64,000 bases of DNA, taken from CAVRRZ01 sp963723745 (GTDB lineage Bacteria; Actinomycetota; Actinomycetes; Mycobacteriales; Geodermatophilaceae). Positions 49,080 to 58,381 of this stretch are shown one piece after another. The translations under genes and the position numbers were made by a program. The stretch lies in contig CAVRRZ010000004.1 in assembly GCA_963723745.1 (NCBI GenBank), forward strand, positions 682,001-746,000, written 5' to 3'. The notes beneath the pieces are model-generated. The model made no database searches, was not told the DNA's origin, and saw nothing but the letters and a program-made list of their open reading frames with translations. How positions within the stretch are numbered: position 1 is the stretch's first letter; the number at the start of each line of letters is the position of its first letter.

Positions 49080-49940
49080 ATGATCACACCGGCCGCTCGA
49101 CCGGCGCCGCGCCGGTGGCAGGCGCAAGATCTGCTGGTGAGCATCGCTGCCCGCTTCGAGGACGAACTGGAGGCCGCCACCCGCGAGGGGCTGGGCGCGC
49201 CGGAACTGCTGCCCGACCGGCTGGCCCGCGCCGCCGCAGCGATGCTGCCGGTCGACGACGCCGGCCTGAGCCTGCTCGACCGGAGCCAGAAACGGGTCCC
49301 GTTGGGGGCGAGTTCATCCGTCGCGGCCGTCGCGGAGCGGCTGCAGTTCACCGCGGGCGACGGCCCGTGCATGACCGCGCAGCGCACCGGCGAGCCCGTC
49401 TTCGCGACGGAAGAGGACCTGCGGCGCCGTTGGCCGGAGTTCACCGCGCTGCTGTTCGACCTGACGCCGTACCGGGCGATCATCGGGCTCCCCCTCCAAC
49501 GCGCCCTCGCCGGCATCGGCACGGTGGACCTCTACTTCGAGGAACCCGGCCGGATCGCGGAGGTCGAGGTCTTCGAGGCGCTCGCGGTCGGGGAGCTGAT
49601 CACCTCGGCGCTGAGCGAGGCGGCGGTGTTCTCCGAGTGGACGCCGGAGGACGGGCCGGCCTGGTTGCGCGCCCCAGCAGCGGTGCGGCGGGCGAAGGTC
49701 TGGGAGGCGATCGGCAAGCTCAGCCTCGACCTCGAGCTCGACGCGCCCGACGCCCTGGACCTGATGCGGCAGCACGCGCTGGCCTCCGACCGCGTGGTCG
49801 ACGACGTCGCGCTCGACCTGCTTCGGGGCACGCTGCGACCCGACGAGCTGCGACCCGACGAGCTGCGACCCGACGAGCTGCGACCCGACGAGCTGCGGAT
49901 GGACGACGCCGACGGCCGGACGCGCGACGGGCGGGGGTGA
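49080..49940 (+). CDS. GAF and ANTAR domain regulator
   Basis: 286 residues. A GAF domain (residues about 20-165: LSLLDRSQKRVPLGASSSVA, FTAGDGPCMTAQRTGEPVFA, LTPYRAIIGLPLQRALAGIG) precedes a three-helix ANTAR-like domain (AAVRRAKVWEAIGKLSLDLE, ALDLMRQHALASDRVV). ANTAR proteins act on RNA to prevent termination. Four exact 15-bp units encode RPDEL at the C-terminus. ATG at 49080 is 6 bp from pxpB; a GTG at 49136 is an alternative start. Confidence 0.82.
   Translation: MITPAARPAPRRWQAQDLLVSIAARFEDELEAATREGLGAPELLPDRLARAAAAMLPVDDAGLSLLDRSQKRVPLGASSSVAAVAERLQFTAGDGPCMTAQRTGEPVFATEEDLRRRWPEFTALLFDLTPYRAIIGLPLQRALAGIGTVDLYFEEPGRIAEVEVFEALAVGELITSALSEAAVFSEWTPEDGPAWLRAPAAVRRAKVWEAIGKLSLDLELDAPDALDLMRQHALASDRVVDDVALDLLRGTLRPDELRPDELRPDELRPDELRMDDADGRTRDGRG
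49836..49895 (+). repeat. Four 15-bp tandem repeats encoding RPDEL
   Basis: Exact copies of CGACCCGACGAGCTG at 49836, 49851, 49866 and 49881. They encode (RPDEL)4 after the ANTAR domain. A fully identical array suggests recent expansion and possible length variation. Confidence 0.9.
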
Positions 49941-49963
49941 CGAAGTCCTCGTCACCCCCGCCC
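49929..49963. terminator. Bidirectional terminator between GAF gene and peroxidase gene
   Basis: 15-bp perfect stem (GGGCGGGGGTGACGA) with a 5-nt loop AGTCC. It contains the GAF gene's stop codon at 49938-49940 and lies 13 bp before the peroxidase stop, so it could serve both convergent genes. Confidence 0.75.
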
Positions 49964-49976
49964 GCGCGGGAGGGAG

Positions 49977-52900
49977 CTATCGACCGATCACGAGGTTCGA
50001 TCTGGCCGACTGGGGGCCGCTCCCGACCGCATTGCGGGCCTCCACGGTGAACCGGTAGTTCGCCCCGGCCACCGGCAGGACCATGATCAGCGTCCGGGCC
50101 GACGCCGGCTGAACCGCCGACGTGGTGGTGCCCAGCACCGCTCCGGTCGCACTCATCCGCAGCGCCCGGACCACGTACCCGGTGATCGCCGATCCGCCGG
50201 TGCTCGCGGGCGCTGCCCAGTTGGCGGTGGCGGTGACCGTGCCTCCGGCGACGCCGGAGGACGCGGTGCCGATGACCGGAGCGCCCGGCACCGTTGCAGC
50301 GGTCGTGAACGACCAGGTCGTCGTCGCGAACGCCGCGCCCGCCAGGTCCCGGATCGCCGCGGCACCACCGGTGAGGGTCACCCGATACGTGGTGCCGGCC
50401 GCCAGGTTGGCGTTGGGGTTGAGGATCCACTGGTTCGTGGTCCCGTTCCGGCTCACCCCGGCCGCGATCAGCGTGCCGGCCGGGTTGCGGAGCTGGAACG
50501 TCGTTCCGCTGACCCCGGTGACCGCCTCGCTGAACGTGGCGGTGACGTTGCTCCCGACGGCCACGCCGGTCGCGTTCACCGCCGGAGACCTCGCGGTCAG
50601 GGTCGGAGCCGCGTTCGCGGCCGCCGTCGTGAACGACCAGGTCGTCGTCGCCAGCGGGGCGTTCTGCCCGTCCCGGATCGCTGCCGCACCACCCGTGAGG
50701 GTCACCGTGTACGCGGTGTTCGCCTGCAGGTTGGCGGCCGGGTCGAGGATCCACTGGTTCGTGGTCCCGTTCCTGGTCACCGTCGCGTTGATGACCGTGT
50801 TCGGCGCCGCGTTCGACCGGACCCGGAACGTCGTCGTGGTGACGCCCTGGACGGCCTCGCTGAACGTGGCGGTGATGTTGTTGCCCACGGGCACCCCGGT
50901 GGCGCCGCTCGCCGGCGTCCTGGCGGTCACCGTCGGAGGTGCGTTGGGGGGCTGCGGCGTGACGGAGTTCGACGTGACCGAGTCGGGGCTGTCACCCACG
51001 GCGTTGATCGCCCGCACCCGGAAGGTGTACGCGGTGCCGTTGGTGAGGCCGGTGACGACTGCGCTCGTCGCGTTCGCCGGGATGTCCGGGACGGTGCGCA
51101 GGACCGCGCCGCCCTGGAGGACGTCGATCTCGAACTCCAGGACCGGCGAGCCGCCGTCGGCCCCCGGCGTGAAGGTCACCGTCGCCTGCTGGTTGCCGGC
51201 CACGGCCGTGACGTTCGTCGGCGCCGCAGGAACCGTGGCGGTTCCGGAGTCGGCGAACTGGAGCACCTCGATGTTGCGCAAGGTGTCGGTGCCGTCCTGC
51301 CCGTTGCCGCCCGTGTGCGCGACCGTGACGGTCCCGTCGGCGTTCGTCGTCACGGTGTAGTCGTCCTCCGGACCGGAGAACACCGCCGTGTCGACGGCGC
51401 CGACGGAGGCCGGACGCTCGATCCGCCGGACGATGGTCATGTCACCCGGGTCGATGAGTCCGGCCATGGCGTCGGCGCGGATCTCGCTGAGGCTCTTCAC
51501 CGTGCGGACGGTGGTCCCGTCCTTGTAGGGCACGTTGAGCTCGACCGTGAGCTGGGCGTCACCGTCGATGACGTCGTCCCCGCCGCGGCCCTCGATCAGG
51601 TCCGAGCCGGCACCACCGAGGAGGATGTTGCCGGTGTCGAACCTCGTCGTGCCGGCCGGCAGCACCGAGGCGAGACCGGCGATCCGGTCGATCCCGGCCT
51701 GGTCCAGCACGTGGGAGTTCGCCGGCTCGTTGACACCCGCCGTGAGGTCGGCGACCGCACGGTCGTCGCCACGCAGGATGTCGTCGAACTGGTAGCCGGA
51801 GAGCCCCTCGACCAGGTCGAAGCGGTCGCGGTTGGTCTCCACCCCCGGTGGCAGTGCACCGGTGAAGTCCATGTCGGAGTCGGCCGGCTCCGGGTCACCC
51901 TGGTGGGTCACCCAGTCGAATCCGCGCATGCCCTCGGACCGCTGGATGCCCGGCCCGGCGAGCATGATGTCGTCGCCACCCTCGGCGTCGTAGTCCTGCT
52001 CACCGCCGTCACCGTCGAGGACGTCGTGACCCGGCTCGTTCGGGTCGTCCTGGAACGGGGCGCCGTTGTCGCCCTGCGCGAGGGCGAACGGGCCACGCCC
52101 GGTCTCGATCCAGTCGTCGCCGTCGTCACCGAAGACGGTGTCGGAGTCATCGCCGGCGTAGACGAAGTCGTTGCCGGGTCCGGCGAACGTCTCGGTCAGG
52201 TCGTTGCCGCCGAAGATGAGGTCATTGCCCCGGCCACCCTGGTTGAGGTCGCCGCCGAAGCCCTGACCGGACGAGAGGGTGTCGTCCCCGTCGCCGCCCT
52301 TGAGGGTGTCGTCGCCGCTGAGGTCGGTCAGCAGGTCGTCGCCGAGACCACCGATCAGGTTGTCGTTGCCGTCGCCGCCCTCGACCCAGTCGTCCCCGTC
52401 GTTGCCGCGGATCGTGTCGTCGCCCTCGCTGGACCAGATCCGGTCGTTGCCGGCGGAGCCGTTGAAGACCACGTGCTCGGGCCCGCCGTACCGGATGGTG
52501 CCCGACGGCAGCATCCGGGTCAGTTCGACCGACTCGTCCCAGTCGGGCGTCGCGAGGTCGTCCTGGACTCTGAGCGGGTCGTTGTCGATGGCGTCGACGT
52601 CGAACACCATGGCCGGATAGGAGAACGAGTCGGCCGGCAGGCCCTGGGCGTCGGTGTTGCGCATGATCAGCTCGGAGAAGGAGTTGCCCTCGAGCTGGGT
52701 CAGCAGGTTGAGGCCGGCGGTGCGGGACAGGTAGTAGAACCGGTCGCCGTCCTGCAGGTCCTCCATCTGCTGTTCGAACACGTAGTTGAACGTCGGGCCG
52801 AGCAGGCCGCCGAACACCATCTGCTTCTCGGCCAGGCCGCCGACCCACAGGTCGATGTCGTCGACACCGGTGACGGTGCGGCCGCTGACCTGGGCGTGGG

Positions 52901-55205
52901 TACCCAGGCTGTTGAGGAAGTCGAACGCGTCGGCCGGCTGGGTGCCGGTCGGGTTGTCCGCCGCCTCGTCCACGGTCGTGGCCGGGTCATCGACGAGGAT
53001 GCCGTCGGCACCTTCCGAGCCGTACACGATGAGCTCGGCGGCGTTGCGCCGCTCCGCCACGGTGCCGGTGATGGAGGTGTGCCTGCCGAAGGCTGCGACG
53101 AAGTTCGGCAGCGACTCTCGGTGCTTGAGGCTGAACGCGAGGTCGGCCCAGCTCTCGTAGGGCCGCAGCTGGGTGTTGCTCGACGCGGCGAAGAACGCCC
53201 GCCGCGCCTCGTTCAGCGTCGGGGTGCCGGTGTCCCGGGCCCGCGCCATGTTGATCGCGGCCAGGTCCAGCGGCAGGCCGACCAGGTTGTTGCGCAGCGC
53301 GCCGGTGACGAACTCGTCGATCTCGTTGCCCGGCTGGCGGGTCATGCCGCGCACGATCTCGCCGGCCGCCTGCTCGGGGGTCAGGCCGCCCGCGAGGAAC
53401 GACGGCGGGTTGAGGAACGCGTCCAGCAGCCGGACGTCCCGGTTGCCGCCCGACGGGGTGCGCCGGGCCACGGTCTCGGTCAGCATCGAGTGACCGAAGC
53501 GGTAGACCGCGTGCGCGAACTCCGCGCGGATGGTGGCGTCCACCCCGGTGTGGTAGCCGGTGCCACCCTCACCGAAGGGGTTGACCATCGGCTGCACCTT
53601 GCGGGCGAACTCCTCGAAGGCCAGGTGCTGGTACTCCATCTCGGTGACGAACCGCGCGGCCTGGAACAGCCGCTCCCCGTAGCCCCAGCCACTGGCGGTG
53701 TCGACCGCCTGCCAGGCAGTGGCCTCCGCCGGAGTGAGGATCGCGTCCGGCCCGGTGATCAGACCGTCGATCTCCTCTTGCAGCCGGTTGTGCTCGGAGT
53801 GGAACACGTGGTGGACCGCGGTCAGGCCGGTGTTCTCGTTGGCCCGGCCGTCACCGGCGATGAAGTGTGCCGCGAGCATCTCGTCGTCGTAGGTCGTCGC
53901 GATCCCGTCGTCGGTCGTGCCGGCATCGCCGTCCGGCGTCAGTGGCGCCCCGGTCCGGCTGACCGGAACCGCGTGGTGGGCGATGTCGTCGAGGAACGCG
54001 TGCCCGGTCGGGGTGGCCCCGGCCGTGGTGATCGGGGTGGTGAGGTTGCCCTCCTGCAGGCCCCCGGTCTCGCCGGGCTTCACCATCTGCGGGAACCCGT
54101 CGGGGCCGCGCAGGAAGTGCCCGTAGGCGTCGGTCATCAGCAGCGGCACGTTGAGCACGTCCTGGTCGCTGAGCTCGATGCCCAGCACGTTCCTGGCCTG
54201 GGCCTGGACGTCGTCCCACGTGGCCATACCACCACCGGGACCGTCGATCAGCCGGCCGGTCTCGACCGGAACACCACCGACCAGCTCGAACTCGCGCAGG
54301 AAGACCTGGTGCGCGGGGTGGGAGGTGTAGGTCTGGTTCTGGTCCACGTAGGAGGTGGTGGTGTTCCGGGCCTGGTTGCCGGGGTCGGCCACGTCGGTGG
54401 CCCGGGTCAGCAGCATCGGCGTGCCAGGGTCGACCTCGTCACCGTTGCCTGCGACCCCGTCGCGCCCGTGCGTGACCAGCGGGTCGTCGGCCGCCAGTGG
54501 CATCACCACGCTGCCGTTCCCACCCTTGGTGACCAGGTCGAGGCCGTGGTCGAAGAACTGCCCGAACAGCGTGAACCAGGAGTTGAACGGCGCGGACAAC
54601 CCGACGTCGGTGGCGACGTTCTCGATGAACAGGGTGTTCCCGTCACCTGCGGCGGGCCGGTCGGTGCCCGCGGCGGCCACGGCGGCCGGGTTGTTCGGAG
54701 ACTGGTCCACGACGAGGTTGCTGACCTGCCGCGGGGTGCCGTCGGTCACCGTTCCGGGGTTCGCGTAGCCACCGCGCGGCGCGGCGGGAACCAGCCGCGG
54801 GAACACGGTGTCCGCCGCGCCCCACAACTCCCGCCCGGGCAGGTTGACCAGGTTGTTGCACGACCCGTCGACGGTGCGCAGGCCCCACGGCAGCTGGAGT
54901 CCCTGCCCGGTGCCCGGGATCTGGTTCGGCCCGCTGCCGATCTGGGTCCGGCAGCGCTTGGTCGTCGTGGCCGTGGCCGAGTGGTGCTGGGCGATCTGGA
55001 TCTGCTTGAAGATGAACCGCAGATCGGAGGCGTTCAGGTTGAAGCCCTGACCGACCGGGGCGGCCACGGCGGTGGAGACGGCCAGGCCCTGCAGGGCACC
55101 GACCCAGAGGAGCAGGGCGACCACGGCGGCCAGCGCCCGCCGGAACCGCTGACCGAACTGTGCGGATGCGCCGGGCGGGTGCCCGGTTCCCGTGGTTCTC
55201 GACAT
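49977..55205 (-). CDS. Giant secreted haem peroxidase with RTX repeats and C-terminal Ig-like/FnIII domains
   Basis: 1742 residues. Sec signal peptide (RRALAAVVALLLWVGALQG, residues about 21-50). Animal-type haem peroxidase domain from about 100 to 830, with the distal His in LFGQFFDHGLDL (residue 220) and the proximal His in AVYRFGHSML (about 570). RTX calcium repeats around 915-1010 (GSAGNDRIWSSEGDD, GNDGDDWVEGGDGNDNL), then an FnIII-like domain (about 1325), two Ig-like (Big_5) domains and a second FnIII to the end. RTX proteins usually leave by a type I system; none is nearby and a Sec signal is present. ATG at 55205, AGGAGAG 5-6 nt upstream. Confidence 0.93.
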   Translation of the reverse strand: MSRTTGTGHPPGASAQFGQRFRRALAAVVALLLWVGALQGLAVSTAVAAPVGQGFNLNASDLRFIFKQIQIAQHHSATATTTKRCRTQIGSGPNQIPGTGQGLQLPWGLRTVDGSCNNLVNLPGRELWGAADTVFPRLVPAAPRGGYANPGTVTDGTPRQVSNLVVDQSPNNPAAVAAAGTDRPAAGDGNTLFIENVATDVGLSAPFNSWFTLFGQFFDHGLDLVTKGGNGSVVMPLAADDPLVTHGRDGVAGNGDEVDPGTPMLLTRATDVADPGNQARNTTTSYVDQNQTYTSHPAHQVFLREFELVGGVPVETGRLIDGPGGGMATWDDVQAQARNVLGIELSDQDVLNVPLLMTDAYGHFLRGPDGFPQMVKPGETGGLQEGNLTTPITTAGATPTGHAFLDDIAHHAVPVSRTGAPLTPDGDAGTTDDGIATTYDDEMLAAHFIAGDGRANENTGLTAVHHVFHSEHNRLQEEIDGLITGPDAILTPAEATAWQAVDTASGWGYGERLFQAARFVTEMEYQHLAFEEFARKVQPMVNPFGEGGTGYHTGVDATIRAEFAHAVYRFGHSMLTETVARRTPSGGNRDVRLLDAFLNPPSFLAGGLTPEQAAGEIVRGMTRQPGNEIDEFVTGALRNNLVGLPLDLAAINMARARDTGTPTLNEARRAFFAASSNTQLRPYESWADLAFSLKHRESLPNFVAAFGRHTSITGTVAERRNAAELIVYGSEGADGILVDDPATTVDEAADNPTGTQPADAFDFLNSLGTHAQVSGRTVTGVDDIDLWVGGLAEKQMVFGGLLGPTFNYVFEQQMEDLQDGDRFYYLSRTAGLNLLTQLEGNSFSELIMRNTDAQGLPADSFSYPAMVFDVDAIDNDPLRVQDDLATPDWDESVELTRMLPSGTIRYGGPEHVVFNGSAGNDRIWSSEGDDTIRGNDGDDWVEGGDGNDNLIGGLGDDLLTDLSGDDTLKGGDGDDTLSSGQGFGGDLNQGGRGNDLIFGGNDLTETFAGPGNDFVYAGDDSDTVFGDDGDDWIETGRGPFALAQGDNGAPFQDDPNEPGHDVLDGDGGEQDYDAEGGDDIMLAGPGIQRSEGMRGFDWVTHQGDPEPADSDMDFTGALPPGVETNRDRFDLVEGLSGYQFDDILRGDDRAVADLTAGVNEPANSHVLDQAGIDRIAGLASVLPAGTTRFDTGNILLGGAGSDLIEGRGGDDVIDGDAQLTVELNVPYKDGTTVRTVKSLSEIRADAMAGLIDPGDMTIVRRIERPASVGAVDTAVFSGPEDDYTVTTNADGTVTVAHTGGNGQDGTDTLRNIEVLQFADSGTATVPAAPTNVTAVAGNQQATVTFTPGADGGSPVLEFEIDVLQGGAVLRTVPDIPANATSAVVTGLTNGTAYTFRVRAINAVGDSPDSVTSNSVTPQPPNAPPTVTARTPASGATGVPVGNNITATFSEAVQGVTTTTFRVRSNAAPNTVINATVTRNGTTNQWILDPAANLQANTAYTVTLTGGAAAIRDGQNAPLATTTWSFTTAAANAAPTLTARSPAVNATGVAVGSNVTATFSEAVTGVSGTTFQLRNPAGTLIAAGVSRNGTTNQWILNPNANLAAGTTYRVTLTGGAAAIRDLAGAAFATTTWSFTTAATVPGAPVIGTASSGVAGGTVTATANWAAPASTGGSAITGYVVRALRMSATGAVLGTTTSAVQPASARTLIMVLPVAGANYRFTVEARNAVGSGPQSARSNLVIGR

Positions 55206-55557
55206 GATCGTCTCTCCTCAGAGCCGGTCGCCGCGCGACGCGGCCTCGTCCTGGTCGGTGTGTCCGGCCGGCGCGCTCGGAGCGCGTGGCCGACACCGGG
55301 CCAGACTGTGGGCAGGCCAGATGCCGCCCCAACCTCTGGACGGGGGTGCTCCCGGCCCCCAGGACGGGGGGGAACCGGGACAGCGCCGCGTCGCGTCCGG
55401 CGTGGTCCTCCAGCGCGCAGCCACGTCGACTGGGGGCCTGTCGACCCCCGACCCGGGGGCTGCGGAACCGCAGCCGGACGAGCACGCTCGAGGGGTGGCG
55501 ACCCCTTCCGGATCTGCGCACGTGACAGGCGCACAGCGAGCAGTTCATGATCCCGTC
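55206..55557. other. Gene-free divergent region
   Basis: About 350 bp between the peroxidase gene and the receiver gene. It holds several G- and C-runs (GGGGGTG, CCCCCAGGACGGGGGGG) but no recognisable promoter pair or gene. Confidence 0.4.
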
Positions 55558-56025
55558 GTGATCCGGGTCCTGGTCGCCGACGACCACGAGAACGTGCGCA
55601 CGTCGCTGACCGTGCTGCTGGACCAGAGCGACGACGTCCGGGTGGTGTCCGCATGCGCGGACGGCGACGAGGTGGTGGAGGCCGCCCGGCGCACGCACCC
55701 CGATGTCGCGCTGCTGGATCTGTCGATGCCCCGCATGGGCGGGCTGGCGGCGGCCCGGGAACTGCGGCAGGCCATGCCCGACGTCCGGATCGTCGTCCTC
55801 ACCGGCTCCGTCGACCCGGCTGCCGTGCGCACGGCCCATGACCTCGGCGTGATCGGCTACCTGCTCAAGAGCGAGGATCCGGACGCCCTTGTCGATCACG
55901 TGCGCGGGGTCTGCGGCGGCGGCACCGCGTGGGACCCGGCCGCGATCAGCGTCCTTCGGGCGGCCGGGGTCATCGACCTCCCGGGAGGACAGGGCAACGG
56001 TGACGGTCCGCAGGTGCATTGGTGA
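55558..56025 (+). CDS. Receiver-domain-only response regulator
   Basis: 155 residues. IRVLVADDHENVRTSLTVLL holds the acidic pocket, DVALLDLSMPRMGG the phosphorylated Asp, and VVLTGSV and GYLLKSEDP the Thr and Lys. After the domain only a 35-residue tail follows, with no helix-turn-helix; such proteins act as phosphate sinks or by protein contact. GTG at 55558; another in-frame GTG lies at 55522. Confidence 0.85.
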   Translation: MIRVLVADDHENVRTSLTVLLDQSDDVRVVSACADGDEVVEAARRTHPDVALLDLSMPRMGGLAAARELRQAMPDVRIVVLTGSVDPAAVRTAHDLGVIGYLLKSEDPDALVDHVRGVCGGGTAWDPAAISVLRAAGVIDLPGGQGNGDGPQVHW

Positions 56026-56170
56026 CGCTGCGTCCGTGACACCCGTGTAAGCGTCGGCGTCCGCCCCGTCGAGCGGATCGTCAGGGACTTTCGGCCGTGT
56101 GCGGCGCCGCAACGGGTCCAGCATTCTCGCGGACCGCAAGGAAACGTGCACGTCGGGTCTGGGGGCCACG

Positions 56171-56860
56171 ATGTCGGTGAGCGGAACGACCACGTCCATA
56201 CCGGTGGACACGCGCAGCGTCCTGGTGGTCGACGACCACCGGACCTTCGCCGAACTGCTCGCGGGTGCCCTGACGGCGGCGGGCATGCGCGTCGTCGGCA
56301 TGGCGCACTCCGCCGCGCAGGGGGTGGCGATGGCCCGGGACCTGCACCCGGACATCGTCGTGATGGACATCCAGATGCCCCGGCAGGACGGCCTCGCGGC
56401 GACGCGGCGGATCCGCGAGGTGGTCCCGGACGCCGTGGTGGCGGTGGTCACTGCGCACCGGGAACCGGACTGGGTGGTGCGGGCAGCCCAGGCGGGCGCC
56501 TCGGCGTTCGTCCCCAAGGACGGGTCCCTGGCCGAGATGCTCGACGTCCTGGGCCGTGTACGGCCGGGGCAGATGCTCGTCGCGCCGTCCACGTTCGCCG
56601 GGAGCTCGGGAACGGACCTCGCCACCCGCCGTCCGCCGTCCGAACGTGCCCCTCGGCTCACCCGCCGGGAGCGGGAGGTGCTCGATTGCCTGGCCGAGGG
56701 CATGCAGGTGAAGTCCATCGCCCGCGTCCTCGGCATCACGCAGGAGACCTGCCGCGGATACGTGAAGGGTCTGCACGCCAAGCTCTCCGCCCGCTCCCAG
56801 CTGGAGGCGGTCGTGAAGGCCCAGCACCTCGGACTGCTCGGCCCGCCGGCCCGGCTGTGA
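56171..56860 (+). CDS. NarL/LuxR-type response regulator
   Basis: 229 residues. Receiver domain (SVLVVDDHRTFAELLAGALT, HPDIVVMDIQMPRQDG, AGASAFVPKDGS) and a LuxR DNA-binding domain (LTRREREVLDCLAEGMQVKS, VLGITQETCRGYVKGLHAKL). It is coupled to the histidine kinase at 56857 by a GTGA overlap, so they form a pair. Its target is unknown. ATG at 56171. Confidence 0.92.
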   Translation: MSVSGTTTSIPVDTRSVLVVDDHRTFAELLAGALTAAGMRVVGMAHSAAQGVAMARDLHPDIVVMDIQMPRQDGLAATRRIREVVPDAVVAVVTAHREPDWVVRAAQAGASAFVPKDGSLAEMLDVLGRVRPGQMLVAPSTFAGSSGTDLATRRPPSERAPRLTRREREVLDCLAEGMQVKSIARVLGITQETCRGYVKGLHAKLSARSQLEAVVKAQHLGLLGPPARL

Positions 56861-58248
56861 CCGCCCCGGCGCGGACGGCGCGCCGGTACTTCCGCCGCCG
56901 CGCGACCGCGCCCGGATCGGCGGCACGTCCGGCCTCCTCCCGTCCGGCTTGGCGGGCGCTGTCGGTCTTCCTGTTGATGGCGGTCGTCGCGCTCGTCGCC
57001 GTCTCCGCGGGCACCGTCTACATCAGCGAGCAGGTCGCCCGGCGGAATGCTCTCGCCGAGGCCGAGCGGTCAGCCGTCCGGACGACCGAGTTCCTGATCG
57101 AACCGGTTCTCACCGAGGCGATGGCCGACATCCCGGGACGCTGGGAGGAGCTGGGTCGCCGCGTGGCCCATCGGCTCAGCGACGACTCGGTGAGTGCCAT
57201 CCTCGTCTGGACGGCGGAGGGCGAGATCCTCTTCGCCAGCGACGAGGCCTTGCGGGGTCGACGGATCGCGCCCACGCCCGAGCTGCTGGCCGCCGTGGGG
57301 GGCGAGGTGGTGGCCACGATCGACGACCATCCCGAGACGGCCTACGCCGAGGGGTCCGACGGCGAACGAACCGACGGCGAGCGCCTGCTCGAGGTGTACG
57401 TGCCGCTGCAGGTGGGCGAGGAGGCTCTCGCCGTGGAGGTCTACTTCGGCTACGACGCGATCGAACGGCAGGCCGCGCTGCTCCGCTCCGAGATCATCCC
57501 GCTGGCCGTGGGGTCCTTGCTCATCCTGCAGCTCGTGCAGGTCCCGATCGCCGTCTCCCTCGTCCGCCGTGTGCGCCGGCAGGAGGTCGAGCGAGCCGAC
57601 CTCCTCGCCCGGAGTTTCAGCGCCTCCGAACGCGAGCGACGCGCGATCGCCGGCGACGTGCACGACGGTCCGGTCCAGGACCTCGCCGGCGTGAGCTACG
57701 CCCTGAGCGCGCTCCGCCCCAGCGTGCCGGCCGATCGGCAGGCCACGGTGGACCGCCTGGTGACGACGGTGCGCGACGCGGTGCGCGCCCTGCGCAGACT
57801 GATCGTCGACATCTACCCGCCGGACCTCAGCGGGGCCGGGCTCGCTCTGGCCCTCGACGACCTGGTCGGCCCGGTCCGGTCCGACGACCGGAGCGTCCGG
57901 CTGGAGACCGCGCCGGTCGACGACCTCGAGCCGCACGTTGCGGCCGTGGTCTACCGGACCGCGAAGGAGGCCCTGGCCAACGTCGTCCGTCATGCGGAAG
58001 CGCACACCGTGGTGGTCCGGCTCGGCCCCGACGTCCTGGCGGGACGGGCGGCGGTCCGGCTCGAGGTCACCGACGACGGCACCGGGCTCCGGGACGACGC
58101 GGTCGCCGAGGCGCCGGTCCAAGGACACGTGGGCCTACGGCTCATGCGCGACCGGGTCACCGAGGCCGGCGGGACGTTGACCATCCGGCCCGGCCCGGAG
58201 GGCGGCACCTCGATCGTCGCCGTCGTCCCGGCCCACCGGCACACCTGA
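56857..58248 (+). CDS. Sensor histidine kinase (HisKA_3 family)
   Basis: 463 residues. Two membrane helices (ALSVFLLMAVVALVAVSAGT and PLAVGSLLILQLVQVPIAVS) enclose an extracellular sensor domain of about 150 residues with LVWTAEGEILFASDEALRGR. The kinase has H-box ERRAIAGDVHDGPVQDLAG, N-box AKEALANVVRHAEAHT and G-box VTDDGTGLRDD. It probably phosphorylates the NarL-type protein before it and perhaps the receiver-only protein. A weak hairpin (CCCCC/GGGGG) lies in the 133-bp space after it. Confidence 0.92.
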   Translation: MTAPARTARRYFRRRATAPGSAARPASSRPAWRALSVFLLMAVVALVAVSAGTVYISEQVARRNALAEAERSAVRTTEFLIEPVLTEAMADIPGRWEELGRRVAHRLSDDSVSAILVWTAEGEILFASDEALRGRRIAPTPELLAAVGGEVVATIDDHPETAYAEGSDGERTDGERLLEVYVPLQVGEEALAVEVYFGYDAIERQAALLRSEIIPLAVGSLLILQLVQVPIAVSLVRRVRRQEVERADLLARSFSASERERRAIAGDVHDGPVQDLAGVSYALSALRPSVPADRQATVDRLVTTVRDAVRALRRLIVDIYPPDLSGAGLALALDDLVGPVRSDDRSVRLETAPVDDLEPHVAAVVYRTAKEALANVVRHAEAHTVVVRLGPDVLAGRAAVRLEVTDDGTGLRDDAVAEAPVQGHVGLRLMRDRVTEAGGTLTIRPGPEGGTSIVAVVPAHRHT

Positions 58249-58381
58249 GCACGCTCCGCGACCCCGCCCCTCCCCCACATCAGGGGGTCCGGTCCCCCCC
58301 CGGATCGCGGTTGAGGGCGAGCGTCGATCCCGCGAGTGTGACGTCGACCGCCGACCACCGTGGACCAAAGGAGGCGGTGTC

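Noticed and set aside
51315..55550. A 1411-codon open frame on the plus strand opposite the peroxidase gene
   Set aside because: It is an antisense shadow: Val/Gly/Arg-rich with no domain, created by the high GC content of the peroxidase gene.
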